Positions 1-5,001 of a stretch of DNA of 6,656 bases are shown in pieces; positions within the stretch are counted from its first letter, which is position 1; every line of letters begins with the position of its first letter. Origin of the DNA: an uncultured Actinomycetes bacterium (GTDB taxonomy: Bacteria > Actinomycetota > Thermoleophilia > Gaiellales > F1-60-MAGs149); contig CAJCBN010000069.1 in assembly GCA_903960645.1 (NCBI GenBank), positions 1 through 6,656 of the forward strand, read 5' to 3'. The translations under genes and the position numbers were made by a program. The notes below the pieces were generated by a model. That model did no database searches. It saw only the letters and a list, made by a program, of their open reading frames with translations, and was not told the DNA's origin.

Positions 1-389
1 CCGTTCTTGAGGCCGGAGACGAGCAGGGACGCGCCGAGGATCAGCAGCACGTTGCCGAGCACGGAGCCGATGATCGAGTAGCGCGCCACGTCGATCAGCG
101 CGCCGCCCTCGCGGATCGCCAGCACGACGATGATCAGCTCGGCCGCGTTGCCGAAGGTGGCGTTGAGCAGCGCTGAGATGCGCGGCCCCGCCGCCTCACC
201 GGCCTGCTCGGTGGCGATGCCGAGCACGTGGGCCATGCCTGCGACGGCGATGCCGGCGACGATAAAGATCAGCACGTAGCTCGCGTGGGTGAACTCGAGC
301 ACGAAGGCGAACGCGGCTACGAGGCCGATCGCGGCGAACTGGATCCACTCGGAACGGCTGATGCCCGGTGTGTGCGCGTGGGCGGCCAT
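1..389 (-). CDS. CAX-family calcium/proton antiporter, N-terminal part (runs off left edge)
   Basis: An inner-membrane cation exchanger that would expel Ca2+ in exchange for protons. The visible 129 residues begin MAAHAHTPGI. Hydrophobic segments lie at about residues 16-35, 38-56, 85-93 and 104-126. The decisive sign is the segment LLNATFGNAAELII (residues 74-87), which carries the GNAAE core of the c-1 repeat of the CAX family, with Glu84 as the expected ion-binding acid. The following segment GSVLGNVLLILG (108-119) is also typical. Family members are usually about 350-400 residues, so roughly two thirds, including the second (c-2) repeat, lies beyond position 1. The ATG at 387-389 was chosen because it opens the conserved frame, no upstream in-frame start is apparent, and a TATGCT box sits 6 nt before it. 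There is no Shine-Dalgarno sequence. It diverges from surE. Another cation of the family (Na+, K+, Mn2+) is possible as substrate. Confidence 0.88.
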   Translation of the reverse strand, partial: MAAHAHTPGISRSEWIQFAAIGLVAAFAFVLEFTHASYVLIFIVAGIAVAGMAHVLGIATEQAGEAAGPRISALLNATFGNAAELIIVVLAIREGGALIDVARYSIIGSVLGNVLLILGASLLVSGLKN

Positions 390-395
390 GGAGCC

Positions 396-401
396 AGCAT
401 A
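396..401 (-). promoter_or_regulatory. Candidate -10 box of the antiporter gene (leaderless)
   Basis: Read on the minus strand, TATGCT matches the TANNNT -10 consensus and is followed by six bases (GGCTCC) and then the ATG at 389. No ribosome binding site fits between them, so transcription probably starts at or next to the ATG. No convincing -35 hexamer is seen; the expected place falls at 419-424, over the surE start region. Confidence 0.45.
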
Positions 402-413
402 GGTGGGGAGCGG

Positions 414-419
414 TATCGT
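414..419 (+). promoter_or_regulatory. Candidate -10 box of surE (leaderless)
   Basis: TATCGT matches TANNNT and is followed by eight bases before the surE ATG at 428. The purine-rich stretch GGTGGGGAG at 402-410 ends 17 bases before the ATG, too far for a normal Shine-Dalgarno, which favours a leaderless start. No clear -35 hexamer is present. The box lies 12 bp from the opposing -10 box of the antiporter. Confidence 0.42.
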
Positions 420-427
420 GGACGCGC

Positions 428-1216
428 ATGCGCGTGCTCCTGACGAACGACGACGGCATCGATTCGCCGGGGATCCATGCACTGGCCCGGGCGCTCGCGA
501 CGGTCGCCGAGGTGATCGTCGTCGCTCCGGCCTCCAACCAGAGCGCCGTCGCCCGCGGTATCACCATCCGGGGCACGCTCGAGATCGAGGAGCGTGATGA
601 CGTGGCGGGCGCCACGGCCGCGTATGCCGTCAGCGGCACACCGGTCGACTGCGTGCGCTTCGCCGTGGCGACCGAGCCGGACTCACGGTTCGATCTCGTC
701 GTGGCGGGTGCCAACCTCGGCCTCAATCTCGGCGACGACGTCACCTACTCGGGGACCGTCGCGGCGGCCATGGAGGGGGTGCTGCTCGGCACGCCTGGTC
801 TCGCGGTCTCTCAGCAGTCGATGGGCGGCGAGCTGCACCACACCCGCGACGGCGCCTACGAGTTCGCCACCGCCGAGCGCATCGTGCCGCACCTTGCCAA
901 GCGGCTCGCCTCGGGCGACCTCGGTCGCGACGTGCTGCTCAACGTCAATTGCCCGACCGGCGTGCCGCAGGGCATCCGTATCTGCAAGCTGGGGCGCCGC
1001 ATCTGGGCAGACCAGATCGAGCTCGCCGAGGAGCACGACGGCCGGCGCCGCTTCCGTCTCTACTCCGGCGACGCCGACTACCACCGTGCGCCCGGCACCG
1101 ACTTCGAGGCCGTCGCCGACGGGACGGTTGCGATCACCGCACTGCACGTCGACTGGGAGCACCCCGAGGGCACCACGCTGCTGGCGGGGCTGACCGGGCT
1201 CCTCGACGACGCCTGA
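428..1216 (+). CDS. surE: 5'/3'-nucleotidase SurE
   Basis: Cytoplasmic metal-dependent phosphatase that removes phosphate from nucleoside monophosphates (the family also shows 3'-nucleotidase and exopolyphosphatase activity). The 262 residues match the usual 250-265 length. The family signature is complete. MRVLLTNDDGIDSPG gives metal ligands Asp8 and Asp9; APASNQS (33-39) gives Ser39; VVAGANLGLNLGDD (91-104) gives Asn96; VTYSGTVAAAMEG (105-117) is the conserved loop and helix; LNVNCP (171-176) and the closing TDFEAVADGTVAITAL (224-239) are also typical. The Asn96 loop reads AGAN instead of the usual SGIN, a mild variation that leaves the ligand intact. The ATG at 428 is preferred over the upstream in-frame ATG at 368 because it places the NDDG motif at residue 7, as in the family, and the longer version would overlap the divergent antiporter gene. 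It appears monocistronic. Confidence 0.96.
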   Translation: MRVLLTNDDGIDSPGIHALARALATVAEVIVVAPASNQSAVARGITIRGTLEIEERDDVAGATAAYAVSGTPVDCVRFAVATEPDSRFDLVVAGANLGLNLGDDVTYSGTVAAAMEGVLLGTPGLAVSQQSMGGELHHTRDGAYEFATAERIVPHLAKRLASGDLGRDVLLNVNCPTGVPQGIRICKLGRRIWADQIELAEEHDGRRRFRLYSGDADYHRAPGTDFEAVADGTVAITALHVDWEHPEGTTLLAGLTGLLDDA

Positions 1217-1231
1217 GCACGGCGGCGCCAC

Positions 1232-1468
1232 TCAGCGCATCGGAGCGTACGGACCCGCGGCGTCGACCACGACGGACAGCACGCTGCCCCGGCCATCCGG
1301 CCGCGGCTCGAGCTGCCAAGGCGACGAGCCCGCCCGATCGAAGACCGTGGAGCCGAGTCCGGCGGCGCCGCCCCTAGGGCCGACGCCGTCGTCGGTGATG
1401 GTGATCGTGATGCTGCGATCCGTGGTCGTCAGCGCAACGCCGACGGTCGTCGCGGCGCCTCCGGCGTC
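1232..1468 (-). pseudogene. Relic of a sensor-kinase ATP-binding (HATPase_c) domain
   Basis: The minus strand keeps about 70 residues of the C-terminal end of a GHKL-type ATPase domain as found in bacterial sensor kinases: TTVGVALTTTDRSITITITD, then DDGVGP (G1 box; coding around 1393-1375), then GLGSTVFDRAG (G2 box, around 1360), then WQLEPRPDGRGSVLSVVVDAA, ending in TGA at 1232-1234. The N-box, the phosphoacceptor histidine domain and all sensory parts are missing. The open frame continues to an ATG at 1589-1591, but its first roughly 40 codons match nothing, are Arg/Pro/Thr-rich as in random GC-rich frames, and overlap the end of the neighbouring gene. I therefore read it as a decayed remnant rather than a small gene. 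It lies convergent to surE, 15 bp beyond the surE stop. Confidence 0.6.
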
Positions 1469-1552
1469 TCGCCGAGTTGGGGGGGCGCGCAGGGGGTCCC
1501 CGCTGCGCGTGGACCGCTGCGCGGGGGTGTGGTGACATCGAACCTGTGCTGC

Positions 1553-1570
1553 GACCGCTGAAGTGCGGTC
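1553..1570. terminator. Small hairpin just past the stop of the 186-residue gene
   Basis: GACCGC and GCGGTC form a perfect 6-bp stem around the loop TGAAGT, one base beyond the TAA (1572-1574) of the minus-strand gene. Read on the plus strand it is followed only by TTT, and on the minus strand by no T run. It could weakly end or protect the transcript of the minus-strand gene, but it is not a canonical intrinsic terminator. Confidence 0.25.
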
Positions 1571-1571
1571 T

Positions 1572-2132
1572 TTAGTCGTCCTGCCAGGCATTGGGGGCGG
1601 AGCTGGATTGTTCCTCGACCACGAGGTCCAGGCGGGAGGGCGGCGGCAGGTCGTCTCGCTCCTCTCCGTCGAACCTGTGCTCTCGCAGCAGGACCTGAGC
1701 GACGCGGAGGCGGTCGATGGCGGAGGGGGCGGCGGCGCCGATGAGCTGGCCGTCGGCCAGCCAGTCGCAGATCTCGTCGAGCAGGTCGCAGGCGGCGATC
1801 AGGGAGGCGCCCGGCGAGAACTCGGGGTCGCCACCAGTCACGTTGAGGACGAGAGCCGCCGCCAGCTCGTCCCCGTCCATGCGCAGCACATCACCGCGGC
1901 GGGTCTTCCAGGCGGCGCCGGTAACGGGCGCGGACAGGAGGCGGGCGGCCTGGGCCTGGCCCATCGCCAGCCGGGCCTGGTCGCCGCGCAGACGACCCTC
2001 ACGCAGCAGGCGCTCGACGCCGAGGATCAGCAGCAGCCCGAACGCCGTGCGGCGGCGGCCGCGCTCGATCACCGGCGAGGGCGCCGACCAGTAGATCTGG
2101 CGCTGCAGAGGAGTGAGCGAGGAGTTCGACAT
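1572..2132 (-). CDS. Unrecognised 186-residue helical protein
   Basis: I do not recognise a family. The protein starts MSNSSLTPLQRQIYWSAPSP and is predicted soluble, with no signal peptide and no credible membrane span (the hydrophobic run GLLLILGV, residues 32-39, is short and followed by charged residues). Residues 29-68 look like two helices rich in Leu, Arg and Gln (RLLREGRLRGDQARLAMGQA). Residues 108-133 form another probable amphipathic helix containing DLLDEICDWL, and 136-152 a further one. The tail after residue 153 is acidic and probably disordered, ending QSSSAPNAWQDD. No catalytic or metal-binding motif is evident. The ATG at 2130-2132 was chosen because a -10-like box precedes it by 7 nt; the frame stays open further upstream but would then run antisense through the HAD gene. 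Codon use fits its neighbours, so it is likely a real gene, transcribed divergently from the HAD-ligA operon. Confidence 0.72.
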   Translation of the reverse strand: MSNSSLTPLQRQIYWSAPSPVIERGRRRTAFGLLLILGVERLLREGRLRGDQARLAMGQAQAARLLSAPVTGAAWKTRRGDVLRMDGDELAAALVLNVTGGDPEFSPGASLIAACDLLDEICDWLADGQLIGAAAPSAIDRLRVAQVLLREHRFDGEERDDLPPPSRLDLVVEEQSSSAPNAWQDD

Positions 2133-2139
2133 CAGAGAA

Positions 2140-2168
2140 AGCGTAGACCCGACCGCACTGCCTTTCGA
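2140..2168 (-). promoter_or_regulatory. Candidate promoter of the 186-residue gene
   Basis: On the minus strand TCGAAA (2163-2168, four of six matches to TTGACA) is followed after 17 bp by TACGCT (2140-2145, fits TANNNT), and then 7 nt to the ATG at 2132. No ribosome binding site is present, so the transcript is probably leaderless. This is the best-formed promoter in the window. Confidence 0.45.
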
Positions 2169-2195
2169 TGACGGAGCGCCGCCGGATGGGCGCGC

Positions 2196-2201
2196 TACGT
2201 T
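2196..2201 (+). promoter_or_regulatory. Candidate -10 box of the HAD-ligA operon (leaderless)
   Basis: TACGTT fits TANNNT and is followed by six bases (GCCTGC) before the ATG at 2208. No Shine-Dalgarno sequence lies between them. No -35-like hexamer is seen at the expected distance (about 2172-2179), so recognition may depend on the -10 box or an activator. Confidence 0.42.
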
Positions 2202-2207
2202 GCCTGC

Positions 2208-2855
2208 ATGCACGCCCTTCGCTGGCCCGTGGTCCTGTTCGACCTCGATGGCACCGTGCTCGACACCGTCGAGCTGATCCGCGCGTCCCACGAGCACGCC
2301 CTGCGCGAGGTTCTCGGCAGCGCGCCATCCGACGACGAGATCATGGCCGGTATCGGCACGCCGCTGATGGAGCAGATGGAGAAGTTCAGCCCTGACGACG
2401 CCGAGGAGCTGTTCCACACGTACCGCCGCTGGAACCACGCCAACACGGCGCGTCTGATCCGGCGCTACGACGGCATCGAGGAGCTGCTCCTCGAGCTCGA
2501 GGCGGAGGGTGCGCGGCTCGGCATCGTCACGTCCAAGATGAAGGACGCCGTCGATCTCGCCTGGGCTGCGCTCCCGTCGCCGATCGTCTGGGATGTGATC
2601 ATCACGACCGAGGACACGCCCGTCCACAAGCCGCACCCGGCGCCCGTGTTGAAGGCGCTGGAGCGGCTGGGCGCGACCCCGGAGCAGGCCGTCTACATCG
2701 GCGACTCGCCGTTCGACCTGCAGTCGGCCAACGCCGCGGGCTGTGCGGCGATCGGCGTGACGTGGGGCGTGTTCAAGCGCGAGGTGCTCGCGCAGGAGCA
2801 TCCGCTCGCGATCGTCGACACGCCGGCCGAGCTGCTCGAGGTGCTGGCCGGGTGA
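2208..2855 (+). CDS. HAD-superfamily phosphatase, phosphoglycolate phosphatase/PpaX-like
   Basis: Cytoplasmic Mg2+-dependent phosphohydrolase of 215 residues, the usual length for Gph/PpaX-type enzymes. Motif I is VVLFDLDGTVLDT with nucleophile Asp12 and acid/base Asp14. A helical C1-type cap follows at about residues 20-85. Motif II is GIVTSK (105-110) with Thr108 and Ser109. Motif III is Lys141 in VHKPHP (139-144). Motif IV is VYIGDSPFDLQSA (162-174) with Asp166 and Asp170. All catalytic residues are present, so the enzyme should be active. HAD substrates cannot be read from sequence: 2-phosphoglycolate is the default annotation, and pyrophosphate or another small phosphate ester is equally possible. 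Its TGA overlaps the GTG of ligA, so the two are translationally coupled. It is first in the operon and appears to start without a ribosome binding site. Confidence 0.93.
   Translation: MHALRWPVVLFDLDGTVLDTVELIRASHEHALREVLGSAPSDDEIMAGIGTPLMEQMEKFSPDDAEELFHTYRRWNHANTARLIRRYDGIEELLLELEAEGARLGIVTSKMKDAVDLAWAALPSPIVWDVIITTEDTPVHKPHPAPVLKALERLGATPEQAVYIGDSPFDLQSANAAGCAAIGVTWGVFKREVLAQEHPLAIVDTPAELLEVLAG
2838..2843 (+). promoter_or_regulatory. Ribosome binding site of ligA
   Basis: GAGGTG lies inside the end of the HAD gene, 8 nt before the GTG at 2852. It is the only well-placed Shine-Dalgarno sequence before a complete gene in this window. It supports the GTG start over other codons and suggests ligA translation relies on reinitiation or coupling after the HAD stop. 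Confidence 0.55.
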
Positions 2856-4861
2856 GCATCGAGCGCGTCTCGGAGCTGACGGCGCAGCTGCGCGCTTGGG
2901 ATCGCGCGTACTACCTCGAGGACGCACCGGTCGTCGACGATGCCACCTACGACACCGCACTGCGTGAGCTACGCGAGCTCGAGGCGGCGGATCCCGCCCT
3001 CGTACGACCCGACTCGCCCACGCAGCGGGTCGGCGGCGGGGTCGCAGCGGGCTTCACCGAGACGCCGCACCTGCGGCCGATGCTGTCGCTCGCCAACGCG
3101 CGCGACGACGACGAGCTCCTCGCCTGGGACCAGCGCCTCGAGAAGCAGCTCGCCGAGGCCGGGCACGAGGGCGAGCCCGTGTTCATCGTCGAGCCGAAGA
3201 TCGACGGACTCGCGCTGTCGCTCGTCTACCGCGACGGGCTGCTCGAGCGAGCCGTCACCCGTGGCGACGGCGAGCGCGGCGAGGACGTCACGACCAACGT
3301 CCGCACGATCCGCGCGGTACCGCTGTCGCTCGATGATCCGCACCCGCCGGCGCTGATCGAGGTGCGCGGCGAGTGCTACATCCCGCTCGAGGCGTTCAAG
3401 CGTCTCAACGAGGAGCGTCTCGACGCCGGGCTCCCCGTCTACATGAACCCGCGCAATACGGCGGCCGGATCGCTGCGGCAGCTTGATCCCGCGATCACGG
3501 CCGAGCGACCACTGTCCTTCTGGAGCTATGCGATCGGCGCGCTCGAGGGCATCGAGTTCCACTCGCACCATGAGGCACTCGGATGGCTCGCGGCGCGCGG
3601 CTTCCCCGTCAACCCGCGGATCGCGACGATGACCGGCATCGAGGCGGTGCGCGAAGCCTGCCACGCGATCGAGCGCGACCGCGAGGCGCTCGGCTACGAC
3701 ATCGACGGCGCCGTGGTGAAGGTCGACAGCCTCGCGCTCCAGGCCGCACTGGGTGCGGTGGGTCGCGACCCGCGCTGGGCGATCGCCTTCAAGTTCCCGC
3801 CGACCACGCGCACCACCAAGCTGCTCGCGATCGAGATCAACGTGGGGCGGACGGGTGCGCTCAATCCCTTTGCCGAGCTGGAGCCCGTGGAGGTCGGCGG
3901 CGTCGTCGTGCGGCACGCCACGCTGCACAACGAGGAGGACATCAACCGCAAGGACATCCGCGTCGGCGACACCGTCATCGTGCAGCGCGCGGGCGACGTG
4001 ATCCCGCAGGTGATCGGGCCGGTGCTCGAGGATCGCAGTGGCGACGAGCAGGTCTTCAAGATGCCGGCCGACTGCCCCGCCTGTGGCGAGCCGGTCGTGA
4101 AGAACGAGGAGGACGCGAAGCACTTCTGCGTCAACCCACGCTGTCCGAGTCGTGACGTCGAGGGCATCAAGCACTTCATCTCGCGCAGCGCGATGGACAT
4201 CGACGGCGTCGGCGAGAAACTCGTCGACCGCCTCTACGAGCTGGGGCTCGTGCGCCGCTCGAGTGACCTCTACGCGCTGACCGTCGACGACCTGCTGCCG
4301 CTCGAGGGCTTCCAGGAGACCTCCGCCAACAACACGGTCGCCGCCATCGTCGCCTCACGGGCGCGGCCGTTCGGCAACGTGCTGTTCGGACTCGGAATCC
4401 CGCACGTCGGCCTGATCACCGCGCAGGCGCTTGCGCGCGCGTTCGGCTCGATGGAGCGGCTGATGCAGGCCGGCGCCGACGAGATCGCCGAGGTCGACGG
4501 CGTCGGCCCGATCATCGCCGAGGCCGTCGCAGCCTGGTGCGCCGACCCCGAACGGCAGTCAGAGGTCGCGGCGCTGCGCGAGGCCGGTGTGACCCTCGAG
4601 CTGTCTGCCGACGAGCTGCCGGTCGCCGACGGCCCGCTGAGCGGCATGACGATCGTGGTGACCGGCACCCTTGAGGGCTTCAGCCGCGACGAGGCCAAGG
4701 CGGCGATCGAGGAGCTCGGCGGCAAGACGACCGACTCGGTCTCCAAGAAGACGTCGTACGTGGTCGTCGGCGCCTCGCCTGGTTCGAAGGTGGCCAAGGC
4801 CGAGCAGGCGGGCGTGCCGATCCTCGACGAAGCGGGCTTTCGAGCGCTGCTCGGCCGCTGA
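2852..4861 (+). CDS. ligA: NAD+-dependent DNA ligase LigA
   Basis: Essential bacterial ligase that seals nicks in replication and repair using NAD+, releasing NMN and AMP. At 669 residues it is full length with all domains. Domain Ia (1-60) has YYLEDAPVVDDATYD for NMN binding. The adenylation domain (about 70-318) has catalytic Lys116 in EPKIDG, RGE at 172-174, MNPRNTAAGSLRQLD (198-212), GYDIDGAVVKV (281-291, Lys290) and WAIAFKFP (309-316, Lys314). The OB fold (about 320-402) includes VGRTGALNP and VVRHATLHN. The zinc finger uses Cys408, Cys411, Cys426 and Cys431. Helix-hairpin-helix repeats span about 445-565, and the BRCT domain (593-669) has VVTGTLEGFSRDEA. The GTG at 2852, overlapping the HAD stop as GTGA, gives the normal N-terminus; the upstream ATG at 2762 in this frame would add only out-of-frame HAD sequence. 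No lesion is visible. Confidence 0.98.
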   Translation: MSIERVSELTAQLRAWDRAYYLEDAPVVDDATYDTALRELRELEAADPALVRPDSPTQRVGGGVAAGFTETPHLRPMLSLANARDDDELLAWDQRLEKQLAEAGHEGEPVFIVEPKIDGLALSLVYRDGLLERAVTRGDGERGEDVTTNVRTIRAVPLSLDDPHPPALIEVRGECYIPLEAFKRLNEERLDAGLPVYMNPRNTAAGSLRQLDPAITAERPLSFWSYAIGALEGIEFHSHHEALGWLAARGFPVNPRIATMTGIEAVREACHAIERDREALGYDIDGAVVKVDSLALQAALGAVGRDPRWAIAFKFPPTTRTTKLLAIEINVGRTGALNPFAELEPVEVGGVVVRHATLHNEEDINRKDIRVGDTVIVQRAGDVIPQVIGPVLEDRSGDEQVFKMPADCPACGEPVVKNEEDAKHFCVNPRCPSRDVEGIKHFISRSAMDIDGVGEKLVDRLYELGLVRRSSDLYALTVDDLLPLEGFQETSANNTVAAIVASRARPFGNVLFGLGIPHVGLITAQALARAFGSMERLMQAGADEIAEVDGVGPIIAEAVAAWCADPERQSEVAALREAGVTLELSADELPVADGPLSGMTIVVTGTLEGFSRDEAKAAIEELGGKTTDSVSKKTSYVVVGASPGSKVAKAEQAGVPILDEAGFRALLGR

Positions 4862-4869
4862 TCGGCGAT

Positions 4870-4906
4870 CAGGTTTGCTTTGGTGCCAGGCACCAAAGCA
4901 AACCTG
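4870..4906. repeat. Perfect 18-bp-arm palindrome after ligA
   Basis: The arm CAGGTTTGCTTTGGTGCC (4870-4887) is followed by a single A (4888) and its exact reverse complement (4889-4906). It begins 8 bp after the ligA stop. As RNA it would make a long hairpin that may block 3' decay or transcription from either side, but there is no T run after it, so it is not a standard intrinsic terminator. Confidence 0.9.
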
Positions 4907-4959
4907 GATGGCCTGCTCGGGGCCCGTTGGGGGGACGGATCGGCATTGGTGCCTGCCGG

Positions 4960-4990
4960 CTTTGCATTGGTGCCTGGCACCAAAGCAACG
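4960..4990. repeat. Imperfect palindrome beside the ANL-like gene
   Basis: The arms CTTTGCATTGGTGCC (4960-4974) and GGCACCAAAGCAACG (4976-4990) pair around a central T with two mismatches in 15. The inner TTGGTGCC/GGCACCAA is shared with the perfect palindrome upstream. It ends 11 bp before the stop of the convergent gene and could serve as its 3' hairpin. Confidence 0.82.
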
Positions 4991-5001
4991 TTGATCGCCG
5001 G

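Larger units (their letters stand above)
1217..1571. other. 355-bp gap without an intact gene
   Basis: The stretch between the stops of surE and the 186-residue protein contains the ATPase-domain relic (about 1232-1468), a G-rich patch at 1477-1500 including a run of seven G at 1479-1485, and a small hairpin at 1553-1570. I see no other coding signal, RNA gene or strong terminator. Confidence 0.6.
4862..5001. repeat. REP-like cluster of GGTGCC palindromes between convergent genes
   Basis: The 140 bp between the ligA stop and the stop of the convergent ANL-like gene holds three copies of a TTGGTGCC unit: a perfect palindrome (4870-4906), a lone half-copy (4943-4955) and an imperfect palindrome (4960-4990). 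The GCATTGGTGCCTG core is repeated exactly at 4943-4955 and 4964-4976. The A/T-containing arms stand out from the GC-rich surroundings. Short palindromes clustered between genes resemble REP elements, which in other bacteria are spread by IS200-like Y1 (RAYT) transposases; that assignment here is inference and no transposase is in the window. Confidence 0.7.

Noticed and set aside
368..427. Extended surE start at ATG 368
   Set aside because: It would add 20 residues with no family counterpart, overlap the divergent antiporter gene, and displace the NDDG motif from its usual N-terminal position.
1212..1235. CTGAG...CTCAG inverted repeat at the surE stop as terminator
   Set aside because: A 5-bp stem with a 14-base loop and no T run is too weak.
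1538..1681. Exact 13-bp direct repeat TCGAACCTGTGCT at 1538-1550 and 1669-1681
   Set aside because: One copy is in coding sequence and one is just downstream; a single 13-bp match in a window this size can occur by chance and nothing else is duplicated around it.
1572..2960. A 462-codon minus-strand open frame
   Set aside because: Only the last 186 codons (to 2132) read as protein; the rest is Arg-rich sequence antisense to the HAD gene and ligA start, as expected from GC-rich codon bias.
2969..4174. A 401-codon minus-strand open frame inside ligA
   Set aside because: It is exactly antisense to intact ligA domains, has no recognisable motif, and has the composition of a mirror frame.
4943..4976. 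Two 13-bp direct repeats at 21-bp spacing as a CRISPR seed
   Set aside because: Two short copies with an 8-bp gap, and the second is part of a palindrome; there are no spacers and no cas genes.
4862..5001. Recurring peptide LVPGTKA in plus-strand frames
   Set aside because: It is only the translation of the GGTGCC-based palindromes and not evidence of a repeat protein.
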